Source: an uncultured Victivallales bacterium
Lineage (GTDB): Bacteria > Verrucomicrobiota > Lentisphaeria > Victivallales > UBA1829
Assembly (NCBI GenBank): GCA_944390795.1
Contig: CALXRI010000020.1
Span: forward strand, 1 to 57,513
DNA: 57,513 nucleotides
Reading direction: 5' to 3'
The notes below the pieces were generated by a model. It saw only the letters and a list, made by a program, of their open reading frames with translations, ran no database searches and was not told the origin of the DNA. This document shows positions 17,373 to 26,768 of this stretch, in pieces (the stretch's first letter is position 1; each line of letters starts with the position of its first letter). The translations under genes and the position numbers were made by a program.

Positions 17373-19052
17373 TCACTCTTCAAACTTCGCAAGCAGTTCC
17401 GCTTCAGTCGCCGTGGTATAGGTGCCGTCCGCGGCGAATGTCTTTTCCAGTCCGGGCACCAGATCGGCGATTCTGTCCACAGCCGTCAGCGGCATGTCGG
17501 GACAATTCGGGAAAATCACGGTCTTGCCGGGGAACTTCGCATTGGCGACCGCCTCAAGCCCCTCCTTCAGGGCTTTCATGCCTCCGATTGCCGCCAGGGC
17601 GGAGACCGGGTTGAGCTTTCCTGCCTCCACCATGCGGATCGTGTGGCGCAGATCCTCGGTGCGGCTTCCGCTCGAACCGATGAAGCGGCAGCCGTTTGCG
17701 GCAATGCCGGAAGTCGGCAGTTCCGCCTCCTTGCCGGCGGGAATGCCGGCGAAAATGTTCATGACGCCGTCCCGCCCGAGATGCTTCGCGGAGCCGGAAA
17801 CCAGCGCCGGAACGGGAACCAGCATGATGATGTCGTCAAATCCTTCCGGCGCGAACGCGGACACGGCCGCATCGAATTCGGCAGGAGACGCGAAATCGCC
17901 GGGATTCATCAGCTTGAACTCGACGCCGCGTTTTTCGGCAATCGGCCCGAGCAGCTCCTTCACATGGGCGAGGCGCGCATTGTCCATATCCGTCACGAGG
18001 ACGCGGGAGGGACCGTTCTCGTCGGCGACGGCAAGCTGCGTATGCATCTGCCCCATCGCGCCGGCGCCGCCGGGCAGCCAGCAGACGCCGCCCTTCCTGA
18101 CGGTGCTTCTGACGTTTCTCCCGTATGCCCCGGAAAGATCCGTGCCGGCCGTGCCCTGATAGAACCAGCCCTGATAATGGATGCTGCCGACGTCGAACAT
18201 CCAGTTTTCAGACGAATAGTCGCCGACGAAACTGATGCAGGCCCCGGTCTTCCCGGCTTTCGCCGCGCCTTCGCCCTCGGCGCGCGTGCAGCCGCAGAGG
18301 AAGATGTCGTCGTACTTCGCTCCTTCGGGAAGCGCGGAGGCGGCGCAGACCTTGACGCCGGGATAGGCCTTTGCGATTTTCGAAGCGAAGTCGGCGGACG
18401 CCTTCACCAGCGTGACGGAGGCGGGTTTCGCTTCCGAAAGCAGCGCTCCGAGTTCATACTGCGCCGCGTTCGATCCGAAGACAAAGAGCATGTCGCCGCC
18501 GTCCGCGGGTTTGACGCGGTTCCGGATCAGATGGCTGGCCAGGACGCAGGTCCAGGGTTCCAGCAGCGCCGCGACGGCGGAGGGCATCGAATCCGCGATC
18601 GGCAGAAGATAACAGCCTTCGTCCCCGTTCAGGACCTTCTGATTGATGACGCTGTACTGCGCCATGCCGCCGTTCAGGGCATAGCCGTAGGCGAAACCGA
18701 CGCCGTTGACATAAATATCCGCCTGAATGATGTAGCGGCTGCCGACCCGGAACCTGTCCTGAATCTTCGAACCGACCTTGACAATGCTCATCACGGCCTC
18801 GTGACCGGGAATCACGGGATCTTCCTTCAGGTTTTTGGAGATCACGCGCGGATGCGCTTCGCCGGCGCGGATCAGCTTCACATCGGAGAAGCAGAGTCCG
18901 ATCGCCTCGATCTTAACCAGCAGTTCGTCATCCGCGATTTCCGGCATGGGAAGGACGGACGGTTTGTCGTCTTTGCCGAAATTTTCAAATCCGGCGCCGA
19001 ACAGCTGCCATGCCAGAATTTTCTCCGGCATCTTTCTTGTTTGTTCGCTCAT
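17373..19052 (-). CDS. Zinc-type medium-chain dehydrogenase with duplicated nucleotide-binding region
   Basis: A 559-residue protein, far longer than the usual 340-380. The N-terminal catalytic domain has a zinc-site Cys (C54) and PGHEAV (H84, E85), as in alcohol/sorbitol dehydrogenases. Two Rossmann-like segments follow: a degenerate one (MLFVFGSNAAQYELG, about 188-202) and a canonical one (LPGGAGAMG, about 326-334). This enlarged build recalls L-sorbose-1-phosphate reductase-like enzymes. The probable reaction is NAD(P)-linked oxidation or reduction of a sugar or polyol (phosphate). Third in a minus-strand operon after the deoxyribosyltransferase and Nudix genes. Confidence 0.75.
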   Translation of the reverse strand: MSEQTRKMPEKILAWQLFGAGFENFGKDDKPSVLPMPEIADDELLVKIEAIGLCFSDVKLIRAGEAHPRVISKNLKEDPVIPGHEAVMSIVKVGSKIQDRFRVGSRYIIQADIYVNGVGFAYGYALNGGMAQYSVINQKVLNGDEGCYLLPIADSMPSAVAALLEPWTCVLASHLIRNRVKPADGGDMLFVFGSNAAQYELGALLSEAKPASVTLVKASADFASKIAKAYPGVKVCAASALPEGAKYDDIFLCGCTRAEGEGAAKAGKTGACISFVGDYSSENWMFDVGSIHYQGWFYQGTAGTDLSGAYGRNVRSTVRKGGVCWLPGGAGAMGQMHTQLAVADENGPSRVLVTDMDNARLAHVKELLGPIAEKRGVEFKLMNPGDFASPAEFDAAVSAFAPEGFDDIIMLVPVPALVSGSAKHLGRDGVMNIFAGIPAGKEAELPTSGIAANGCRFIGSSGSRTEDLRHTIRMVEAGKLNPVSALAAIGGMKALKEGLEAVANAKFPGKTVIFPNCPDMPLTAVDRIADLVPGLEKTFAADGTYTTATEAELLAKFEE

Positions 19053-19105
19053 TGCAACTTTCTCGCTTTCTCAGGATGCATCCTGAAGGGTTGATATGAT
19101 TTGGT

Positions 19106-19651
19106 TCATGATTGCCGTTCCAGTTCCATGAATCGGCGCAATGCGTTCCGTGCCGAATCGGAGGAGAGTTCCGCAGGATCGATCTCTCCGGGACGGAGGC
19201 AGACAATCCCCGCACTCTCGTCCAGCGGACGGGCGGAGGAAAATCCGGCGACGTCCGCTTTGAAGTAGAGATCCGTGGAGACGTAAGTCACACCACGGTA
19301 AAGATAACGGTTGAATCCGCAGTAAAAACAGGTCATGTCCCGCTGGGAGAGCCCCATGCCGCACTCCTCGGCAAGCTCTCTGCACGCCGCAGCCTCAGGC
19401 GTTTCGAAGATGTCGGCGAATCCGCCGGGAAAGGCAAGTTTCCCTTTCGCGGGCTCCATGGCGCGGCGGGTCAGCAGAAGTTTTCCCGACGCATCGCGGA
19501 GAAGAACGGCCGCGGCAAGCGCCGCATTGAAAAAAAGAACAAATCCGCAGCGTGCGCATTCCATATGGTTCTCCCGCTGCGGCGTGCCGATGGGTGCGCC
19601 GCACTTCGGGCAGAAACGGATGGCGTCCAGCGTCGGATGGTATTGCTTCAT
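19106..19651 (-). CDS. Nudix hydrolase with zinc ribbon
   Basis: A 181-residue protein. An N-terminal four-cysteine ribbon (CPKCGAP...CARCG) precedes a Nudix domain with a full box GGFADIFETPEAAACRELAE-ECGM matching Gx5Ex7REUxEExGU. Members hydrolyse nucleoside diphosphates linked to another group, such as NADH or ADP-ribose; the zinc ribbon recalls NudC but the protein is shorter. Its ATG overlaps the upstream stop as ATGA (19648-19651), so it is translationally coupled to the deoxyribosyltransferase-like gene. Confidence 0.9.
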   Translation of the reverse strand: MKQYHPTLDAIRFCPKCGAPIGTPQRENHMECARCGFVLFFNAALAAAVLLRDASGKLLLTRRAMEPAKGKLAFPGGFADIFETPEAAACRELAEECGMGLSQRDMTCFYCGFNRYLYRGVTYVSTDLYFKADVAGFSSARPLDESAGIVCLRPGEIDPAELSSDSARNALRRFMELERQS

Positions 19652-20289
19652 GACAACAGTCCGAGCTCCGCTTTTTCCCTGAGAATCGCGCCGATGCGCT
19701 CCGGCGTCATCTGCGCTTCAAAATCCGAGCCGCAGCTTTTTACAAACCAGCGGTAGACCTCCTCCGCCTTCCGGAGATTTCCGCCGAAAAGCGAGGGCCT
19801 TGCGGACACTTCGTCCATCGCCGCAGTCACCTGCCGTGCGATTTCGCGCAGATAACGGTCCAGATCGCCCGGCCCGGTCACAAGCTTGTTGTAGAGAGCC
19901 AGCGCGTTGATTTTCAGCGTCAGGCTGCGCGGATATCCGGAACACATCAGGTTCCATGGATCGGCGCTGACGGACTGGTCGCCGGCATTGCGGAAATCCG
20001 TCCGCAGAAGGACGCAGGGGATGTCGAGCATTTTCGCGGCCATGAACTCCACGACGGTGCCGGAATCCAGATCCGTCCCGTCAAAATTCAGCAGCGCCAG
20101 ATGGCAGCTCATCACCATGTCGAGATCCCCGTTCCGGATATTGGCATTGCGCAGTTTGTTTCCTTCGTTCGCCTGTGGCAGAAGCGTCCGGTATTTCCCG
20201 GCGGACGCCTCCGCAATCGCCGCGCTCAGAAGCAGGTTTCCGGCGAGATGCTTGAAATCGAACAGGTCGCCCGCATGATAGACGTTCAT
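19648..20289 (-). CDS. Nucleoside 2-deoxyribosyltransferase-like protein
   Basis: A 213-residue protein with the family pattern: N-terminal YHAGDLFD, ANIRNGDLDMVMSCHLALLN, then DGTDLDSGTVVEFMAAK, where E81 aligns with the catalytic Glu that attacks the deoxyribose C1'. A C-terminal extension of about 70 residues is unassigned. Likely role is nucleotide salvage or cleanup, in keeping with the coupled Nudix gene. Start 20289 is chosen for GGGGGAA 8 bases upstream. Confidence 0.82.
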   Translation of the reverse strand: MNVYHAGDLFDFKHLAGNLLLSAAIAEASAGKYRTLLPQANEGNKLRNANIRNGDLDMVMSCHLALLNFDGTDLDSGTVVEFMAAKMLDIPCVLLRTDFRNAGDQSVSADPWNLMCSGYPRSLTLKINALALYNKLVTGPGDLDRYLREIARQVTAAMDEVSARPSLFGGNLRKAEEVYRWFVKSCGSDFEAQMTPERIGAILREKAELGLLS

Positions 20290-20412
20290 CAGATATTCCC
20301 CCTTGACGGATTGACGCGGCTTGACTTTCCGCCGCCGTGTTATATGGTAACAAAGCATGAGACTAATATGAACTCATTTCCGTATTTTTCAAGCGGAAAA
20401 CCGGAGGAAAAC

Positions 20413-21687
20413 ATGACGATTGACGATTTTTGCGCCGCAATGGGATTCGGACACGCGGAAAAACATCTTCTGGAGGAAATCTGGGACGAGGTTCTGAAAA
20501 CCGCGCCGCAGGGCGTTCCGGAATTCATGACGATGGATTTCTGCAGGAAATACTACCCGGTGACAGGCGGCGACCTCAAACACCTGGAACGCATGGAGGA
20601 GGTCTGCCGGATCGTTGAACGGACGCCGGAAGCCGCCCTTTACGCATGGCTCCTCCATTACGGGCTCTTCCTCAGGAAAATGCAGGCGAATCTCCGCAAT
20701 CTCCCGCTGCCGGAAAAAACCTTCGGAGAAAATGCGGGCATCTTCCAGCTGATGGTGGCCGTCAGCGCCATCCCGCTGATTGAAAAGACTCTGGAACGCA
20801 TGAAAATCCCCCTCTCCTATGCTTCGGACATTGCAAAATGGATCGGCGGCACCATCGGAATTTTCGAAACGGGAAACAACGGCCTTCCGGGACATTCCCT
20901 CCAGCAGACGAGCTGGATCCGCAACTACATCGACGGACGCCTCTTCCGGATCGGACGCTTTGAATTCCTGATGCATGAATACCCGCCGTGGATGCCGGCC
21001 GTCTACCGGAACCGCAAGGACGGTTCGCTGATGGTGTTCTGCCGCGACGGATGGCGCTTCCTGCCGGACGGCAGCCGCCCGAAGGCGGGAACCCCGGACT
21101 CGGAGGTCGTGTTCACAAGACTGAAGATTCTTGACAGTCATGTCACAGGCACGCCCGTCACGCCGCGCGGCAGAGTGCTCCTCGGACGCAAGGTGACGAT
21201 TGATCTTTCCGAATGGGAGGGAATCTGCCAGCCGTGGGAACTTGCGCCGAGCATTCACATCCCCGCCGGCGGCGGCATGAAGCCGGAACTTGCAAAGAAA
21301 TCCCTGATCGCGGCAAAGGAGTTCTTCCGCAGATATTTCAAGCAGGATGTCAAAGTTTTCATCTGCCATTCCTGGATTCTGAATCCCGACTGGGAAACCG
21401 AGCTGCCGGATTCGAACCTTGCAAAATTCATGCGGGAAGGTTACATGACGCCGGGTCTGGAAACCGACGGACGCGACGGCGTGTTCTTCATTTTCGGGCG
21501 CGCGGACGACGTCGATCCCCTCGCCTGTCCGGCGGTTACCTCCATGCAGAAGGCGTTCCACAGGATTCTCAGATCCGGACGCCGTCTCCGGAGCGGAACG
21601 ATCTTCTTCCTGACCGACAGACTGGACCGTTTCGGCACGCAGTATTACCGGAATCAGGAAAGACAAAGCGGAGAAAGCGGCCGATGA
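20413..21687 (+). CDS. DUF5596-like acyltransferase-domain protein
   Basis: A 424-residue soluble protein beginning MTIDDFCAAMGFG. Segments EWEGICQPWELAPSIHIPAG and VKVFICHSWILNPDW, and the two-part helical N-terminus/beta C-terminus build, match my memory of the DUF5596 acyltransferase-like family found next to sugar genes in gut bacteria; this is a recalled similarity. ATG 20413 has GGAGG 6 bases upstream and is preferred to an ATG 15 codons earlier. It diverges from the deoxyribosyltransferase operon and precedes fucI, which has its own promoter. Confidence 0.6.
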   Translation: MTIDDFCAAMGFGHAEKHLLEEIWDEVLKTAPQGVPEFMTMDFCRKYYPVTGGDLKHLERMEEVCRIVERTPEAALYAWLLHYGLFLRKMQANLRNLPLPEKTFGENAGIFQLMVAVSAIPLIEKTLERMKIPLSYASDIAKWIGGTIGIFETGNNGLPGHSLQQTSWIRNYIDGRLFRIGRFEFLMHEYPPWMPAVYRNRKDGSLMVFCRDGWRFLPDGSRPKAGTPDSEVVFTRLKILDSHVTGTPVTPRGRVLLGRKVTIDLSEWEGICQPWELAPSIHIPAGGGMKPELAKKSLIAAKEFFRRYFKQDVKVFICHSWILNPDWETELPDSNLAKFMREGYMTPGLETDGRDGVFFIFGRADDVDPLACPAVTSMQKAFHRILRSGRRLRSGTIFFLTDRLDRFGTQYYRNQERQSGESGR

Positions 21688-21737
21688 CAATGTTCGTTTT
21701 ATTCATATAAAATCGCCGATTATTCATATTTCAGACG

Positions 21738-21766
21738 TTGACGAAGTTCATATTGCCGCTTATGTT
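21738..21766 (+). promoter_or_regulatory. Promoter of fucI
   Basis: TTGACG, 17-base spacer, TATGTT, giving a 5' leader of about 77 bases that ends in a strong AAGGAGG Shine-Dalgarno. Confidence 0.55.
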
Positions 21767-21849
21767 TTTTGAACCGGCGGATTTTCCGGAGGATATTAAA
21801 CTCAAAAATGGAATGATCATTCATAACCCTAACAAGGAGGTATGTCCAA

Positions 21850-23601
21850 ATGTATCCGAAAGTTGGAATTCGTCCCGCAATCGACGGACGCCGCAAAGGC
21901 ATCCGCGAGTCCCTGGAAGACCAGACCATGAATATGGCGAAAGCCGCGGCAGAGCTGATTTCCAGGAATCTGCGCTACACGGACGGCACCCCGGTGCAGT
22001 GCGTCATCGCCGATTCCACGATCGGCGGAGTTGCCGAAGCGGCCGCGTGCGCGGACAAATTCCGCCTGGAAAACGTGGGCGTCTCCCTGACCGTCACCCC
22101 CTGCTGGTGCTACGGCTCGGAAACCATGGACATGGATCCGCATACCCCGAAGGCAGTCTGGGGCTTCAACGGCACCGAGCGTCCCGGAGCCGTGTATCTG
22201 GCCGCCGTTCTCGCCGCCCATGCGCAGAAGGGACTTCCCGCATTCGGCATCTACGGACGCGACGTGCAGAACGCCGATGAGACGAAAATCCCGGACGACG
22301 TCGCGGAGAAGATCCTCCGTTTCGCGCGCGCCGGCATCGCAGTCGCCGAAATGCGCGGCAAATCCTATCTTTCCATCGGCTCCGTCGCGATGGGCATCGC
22401 CGGTTCCATCCTCGATCCCGAGTTCTATGAATCCTATTTCAACATGCGCTGCGAATCCGTCGACATGACGGAGATCATCCGCCGCGTCAACGAAAACATC
22501 TACGATCCCGCGGAAGCGAAGAAGGCGATCGCGTGGGCGAAGAAGAACCTGAAAATCGGCAGGGACGTCTACAACGGCAAAAAAGGCCTCTCCGCAAAGG
22601 AGCAGCAGGCGAAATTCGAGTACTGCATCAAGATGACGATGATCGCGCGCGACCTCATGATCGGAAACGAACGCCTGAAAGAGCTCGGATTCATCGAGGA
22701 AGGCATGGGCCACAACGCCATCATGGCCGGCTTCCAGGGACAGCGCCAGTGGACCGACCACATGCCCAACGGCGACGTCATGGAGACAATCCTGAACTCC
22801 TCGTTCGACTGGAACGGCATCCGCAAACCCTACATCCTGGCAACCGAGAACGACGGGCTCAACGGCGTCGCGATGCTGTTCGGGCACCTGCTCACCAACA
22901 CGGCCTCCGGCTTCTCCGATGTCCGCACGTTCTGGAGTCCCGAAGCGGTCAGGAAGGCGACAGGACACAAGCTCGCGGTTCCGGGACTGATCCATCTGAT
23001 CAACTCCGGCGCGACAACGATGGACGCCACCGGACGCCAGACGATCAAGGGAAAACCCGCCATGAAGCCCTTCTGGGAAATCACGGCGAAAGAGGCGCAG
23101 GCATGTCTCGACGCGACGGAATGGGTTCCCGCGAACCTCGGCTATTTCCGCGGCGGCGGATTCTCCTCCCACTTCCTGACGAAAGGCGGAATGCCCGTCA
23201 CGATGTCGCGCGTCAACCGCATCCACGGCCTCGGCCCTGTCCTTCAGATTGCGGAAGGCTACACCTATGAACTGCCCGCGAAGATTCACGCGATCCTCGA
23301 CAACCGGACCGATCCCGGCTGGCCGACCACATGGTTCGTTCCGAACCTGACCGGAACCGGCGCGTTCAAGGACGTCTACAGCGTCATGGCGAACTGGGGC
23401 GCGAACCACGGTGCCTTCAACTACGGGCACATCGGCGCGGATCTGATTACGATGGCGTCGATTCTCCGCATCCCCGTATGCATGCACAACGTCGCGCCGG
23501 AAAAGATCTTCCGTCCGGCGGCATGGGCCGCGTTCGGCATGGATCAGGAAGGCGCGGATTACCGCGCATGCGCGAATTTCGGACCGCTTTACAAGAAGTG
23601 A
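21850..23601 (+). CDS. fucI: L-fucose isomerase
   Basis: A 583-residue enzyme of near family length converting L-fucose to L-fuculose (and often D-arabinose to D-ribulose) with Mn2+. Recognisable blocks are [20 protein letters not shown] at the N-terminus, [49 protein letters not shown] (metal-binding Glu/Asp) and [20 protein letters not shown] near the C-terminus. A terminator follows directly, so it is a single-gene unit; fuculokinase and aldolase are not in the window. Confidence 0.97.
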   Translation: MYPKVGIRPAIDGRRKGIRESLEDQTMNMAKAAAELISRNLRYTDGTPVQCVIADSTIGGVAEAAACADKFRLENVGVSLTVTPCWCYGSETMDMDPHTPKAVWGFNGTERPGAVYLAAVLAAHAQKGLPAFGIYGRDVQNADETKIPDDVAEKILRFARAGIAVAEMRGKSYLSIGSVAMGIAGSILDPEFYESYFNMRCESVDMTEIIRRVNENIYDPAEAKKAIAWAKKNLKIGRDVYNGKKGLSAKEQQAKFEYCIKMTMIARDLMIGNERLKELGFIEEGMGHNAIMAGFQGQRQWTDHMPNGDVMETILNSSFDWNGIRKPYILATENDGLNGVAMLFGHLLTNTASGFSDVRTFWSPEAVRKATGHKLAVPGLIHLINSGATTMDATGRQTIKGKPAMKPFWEITAKEAQACLDATEWVPANLGYFRGGGFSSHFLTKGGMPVTMSRVNRIHGLGPVLQIAEGYTYELPAKIHAILDNRTDPGWPTTWFVPNLTGTGAFKDVYSVMANWGANHGAFNYGHIGADLITMASILRIPVCMHNVAPEKIFRPAAWAAFGMDQEGADYRACANFGPLYKK

Positions 23602-23625
23602 TTCCGGAACCTGAAAAAAGAAAAA

Positions 23626-23659
23626 CCGCGGGGAGCATTCCGCCTCCCGCGGTTTTTTT
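23626..23659. terminator. Bidirectional intrinsic terminator fucI / M16 protease
   Basis: The hairpin CCGCGGGGAG...CTCCCGCGG is flanked by seven T residues on the right and five A residues on the left, so it can end transcription of both convergent genes. Confidence 0.85.
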
Positions 23660-23700
23660 CATGCCGGGATTCCGGGAATCACGGCGGACGGCAGCGCCAT

Positions 23701-26652
23701 TCAATAGCCGAACACCTGCTCCGGAGCGAGATCCACGATTTCCCCGTAGCGTCTGAGCTTTTCCCGGTCCAGGCTTTTCACGTCGCCGGCGATGAAAACC
23801 TCATAGACGCGCGGCGCGACTTCCTTTTTCGCAAATGCCGCAATGTCTTTCAGTTCCAGCGTCTGCAGCTTCTCGAACGCCGTCTTGCGCCAGTCGTATG
23901 CGATTCCCATTTTGTTTGCGCGGAACCAGATCCCCGAAAGATCGCCGAAACTCCGGTCCGAAGTCATGGATTTAACGACTTTCGATTTGGCATTGTCGAA
24001 CCGGGCCTGCTGCAACGGCATTTTCCGGAAAAGTTTGAGCATCTCGTCGATCGCGGTGAAGCATTTGTCCGGCTGAGTCGCGACAAAACCCATGAAGACA
24101 TCGTACTTGTCTTTCTCCATCGCGCTGCCGTAATAGGCATAGGCGCTGTAAGCCAGACTGCGCGATTCGCGGATCTCCTGGAACACGATGCTGTCCAGTC
24201 CCCCGCCTCCGAAATACTGGTTGAACAGCATGGAGACGGGGAGATTCGCAAGGTCGAATTTCGCGCCCCGCGTCCGGATGCCGATCAGAAGCTGGGTCGA
24301 GTCATACGGAATCAGGTAGACTTTCGGCCTTTCCGTCGCAAGCTGCCGGAATTCGCGCCGGGCGGGATGCACGCCGGAAGCGGGAGTTTTTCCACCGAAA
24401 ATTTCCGTGCAGAGTTCCGCTACCCGGGCCCGCGGCGCCGGTCCGACATAGGTCACAACATGTTCCGTCGCATTGAAATCGAAGTATTTCTTCATGAGGG
24501 CGACCAGATCAGCGGGTCTGACCGCCAGAAGCTGTTTTTCCGTCATGGAGTTTTCATACAGAAGAGGATTGTTCATGCCGGGTCCGTAGGCTGCATACAT
24601 GTTGACGGCGCGGAACAGTGCTTCGTGGCTCTTTTTCACATCCGCGCGCGCCTTCATCAGACGCGCGACATAAAGTCTGTAGGCATTCTCATCCGGTTTC
24701 ACACTGTCGAGGAAGTGACGGATCAGCCTGAGTCCGGCTTCCATCCTGTCGGCAAATCCGCTCAGATGGATGGCGGTCCGTTCGTCGGAGCCGGAGATGG
24801 AGAAGTCGAGCGCAAGCTTGTAGAACTCGTTTCGGAATTCGGAGGCGGAATAGCGGTCCGTTCCGAGAAAACTCATGTAACCGGCCGCCAGCGGAAGCAG
24901 AAGATCGTGATCCCGTCCGTATTCGGCGACGATGCCCAGGGAAAACAGCGTATCGTTCACGGGAGAGGGCTTGTTGCTGTAAAAGAGCTTCCAGTTTCCC
25001 TCGTTCGTCACGGAGAAATCCTTTTTGAAGTCAACGGTGTCGAGCTTCGGGAGCGGAGACGGCGGCAGCGCGGCGAATTTTTTCCCGTAATCGGAAGTTT
25101 TGTCCGCATTCATCGTCACGGGGGTGATTTTCGGCTTTTCCACCTTCACGCGGTTTTCCGGCGTTCCGGTGAGTTTGTTGACCCGCGCATGGAAGCGGAG
25201 CGATCCGGCGAAACGCACGATCTCCTCCTTCCGGATGTCCGCAAGGGAATCGATGTATTTGAGATTGTCGATGTAGGGAGTGCCCTTGATGAAGGAATCC
25301 AGATAGGTCCAGGAGGCGTTTTCGGGACTCTCGCGCGACTGGACAAGCCCTTTGCGGTAATTGTCGATGACGGCCTTGAGAAGCCATTCGGGGAAATCGC
25401 CCTTTTTGATCCGGTCGAGTTCGTCGAGAAGCAGCGAAGCCAGTTCATCCAGCGTCTGTCCCGCGCGCGGCGCGCCGTAAAGATAGAAGATGGAATAGTC
25501 GCGCCGGTCGTAGAATCCCGCGCCGGCGCCGAGCACCTTCTGGCTGCGGAGCAGATCGTGGTCGATCAGTCCGGAGGTTCCGTTGCTCAGCAGAGACGCG
25601 GTCAGGGTTGCAAGCAGCTCGTTTCTGCGTCCGGGTTCGACGCGGAACCCGATCATGATCCGTTCTGGTCCGGGGCCCTTGACGTCCTCGGTGACGTTCG
25701 CGGTCATCGGCTTTTCGCGCGGAAGATCGCGGACGGGCGCCGCGCCGCCTTGCAGAGTGCCGAAATAGCGGTCGACAAGCTGAATGGTCCTGTCGAAATC
25801 CAGATCGCCGCAGAGCAGAAGCGCGATGTTTTCCGGCGTGTAATAACTGCGGTAGAATTTCCTGATTTCCGTGATGGACGGATTTTTCAGATGTTCGGCG
25901 TTCCCGATGAACGGCGTCCACCCGTAGGGATGCGACGGAAACAGACGGCGGGACAGCGCCTCGAACACCAGGCCGTTCTCATTGTCCTGTCCCTGGTTGA
26001 ATTCCTCGTAAACGGCTTCCAGTTCGGTATGGAAGAGACGCATGACCGGATCGCGGAAACGTTCGGATTCCAGCTTCAGAAGTTTCTCCAGTTCCTGCGA
26101 GGGAATGTCCACCACATAGACCGTCATGTCGGAGGCGGTGAACGCGTTGAGCCCCATCCCGCCGATGGAGGAAACCAGTTTGCTGTATTCGCCGGCGGAG
26201 GCATATTTCGCGGCTTCGGCGGAGAGTTTGTCGATTTCGGCATACAGTTCCGCCTTTTTTGCCGGATCAGCGGTTCTGCGCCGTTCTTCAAACAGGGATT
26301 CGATCCGGTCGAGGAGCGCTTTTTCCTTCGCATAGTCCAGCGCGCCGATTTTCCCGGTGCCCTTGAACATCATGTGTTCGAAGTAATGCGCCAGCCCGGT
26401 CACGTCCGCGGGAGAATCCGCCATTCCGCCCCGGACCGCCGCCTTGAAGGAGATGCGCGGCTTGACGGGAATCCGGGAAAGATAGACCTTCATGCCGTTC
26501 TTCAGCGTATATTCGCGGGCGTTGTAAGGGTCGTCCGTCACATAGGTATAGGCATAGCCGTTCGGATCGACGGCCTGTCTGGATTCATAATTCTTTGCCG
26601 ACAGTGTCAGGGCGACACCGAGGATCAGCAGGACTGCCAGGCATTTCTTCAT
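23701..26652 (-). CDS. Secreted M16 (pitrilysin/insulinase) zinc protease
   Basis: A 983-residue protein with signal peptide MKKCLAVLLILGVALTLSA. The first M16 repeat holds the inverted zinc motif H89-Y-F-E92-H93 within GLAHYFEHMMFKG and the downstream Glu in AVYEEFNQGQDNENG. Later repeats (for example RGAKFDLANLPVSMLF and the SLAYSAYAYYGSA segment) lack the zinc site, as usual. A Lys/Glu-rich insertion sits at about 110-150. Probably periplasmic, degrading peptides. A hairpin terminator of the upstream DUF362 gene lies in the gap before it. Confidence 0.93.
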   Translation of the reverse strand: MKKCLAVLLILGVALTLSAKNYESRQAVDPNGYAYTYVTDDPYNAREYTLKNGMKVYLSRIPVKPRISFKAAVRGGMADSPADVTGLAHYFEHMMFKGTGKIGALDYAKEKALLDRIESLFEERRRTADPAKKAELYAEIDKLSAEAAKYASAGEYSKLVSSIGGMGLNAFTASDMTVYVVDIPSQELEKLLKLESERFRDPVMRLFHTELEAVYEEFNQGQDNENGLVFEALSRRLFPSHPYGWTPFIGNAEHLKNPSITEIRKFYRSYYTPENIALLLCGDLDFDRTIQLVDRYFGTLQGGAAPVRDLPREKPMTANVTEDVKGPGPERIMIGFRVEPGRRNELLATLTASLLSNGTSGLIDHDLLRSQKVLGAGAGFYDRRDYSIFYLYGAPRAGQTLDELASLLLDELDRIKKGDFPEWLLKAVIDNYRKGLVQSRESPENASWTYLDSFIKGTPYIDNLKYIDSLADIRKEEIVRFAGSLRFHARVNKLTGTPENRVKVEKPKITPVTMNADKTSDYGKKFAALPPSPLPKLDTVDFKKDFSVTNEGNWKLFYSNKPSPVNDTLFSLGIVAEYGRDHDLLLPLAAGYMSFLGTDRYSASEFRNEFYKLALDFSISGSDERTAIHLSGFADRMEAGLRLIRHFLDSVKPDENAYRLYVARLMKARADVKKSHEALFRAVNMYAAYGPGMNNPLLYENSMTEKQLLAVRPADLVALMKKYFDFNATEHVVTYVGPAPRARVAELCTEIFGGKTPASGVHPARREFRQLATERPKVYLIPYDSTQLLIGIRTRGAKFDLANLPVSMLFNQYFGGGGLDSIVFQEIRESRSLAYSAYAYYGSAMEKDKYDVFMGFVATQPDKCFTAIDEMLKLFRKMPLQQARFDNAKSKVVKSMTSDRSFGDLSGIWFRANKMGIAYDWRKTAFEKLQTLELKDIAAFAKKEVAPRVYEVFIAGDVKSLDREKLRRYGEIVDLAPEQVFGY

Positions 26653-26698
26653 CAGGAATCTCCTTCCAGTTCAATTGATTTCACCGCTCCCGTTCCGG

Positions 26699-26732
26699 AA
26701 AAAAAGAGGGACGCACAGAATGTGTCCGTCCC
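26699..26732 (-). terminator. Intrinsic terminator after the DUF362 gene
   Basis: On the minus strand GGGACG pairs with CGTCCC with an inner CACA/TGTG helix, followed by TC and a seven-T run. It separates the DUF362 gene from the M16 protease gene. Confidence 0.8.
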
Positions 26733-26768
26733 CGGATTCTCCAATAGACAGCGTATTCTCCCAAAGGT

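Noticed and set aside
21829-23487. Open frame opposite fucI
   Set aside because: fucI is unambiguous on the plus strand.
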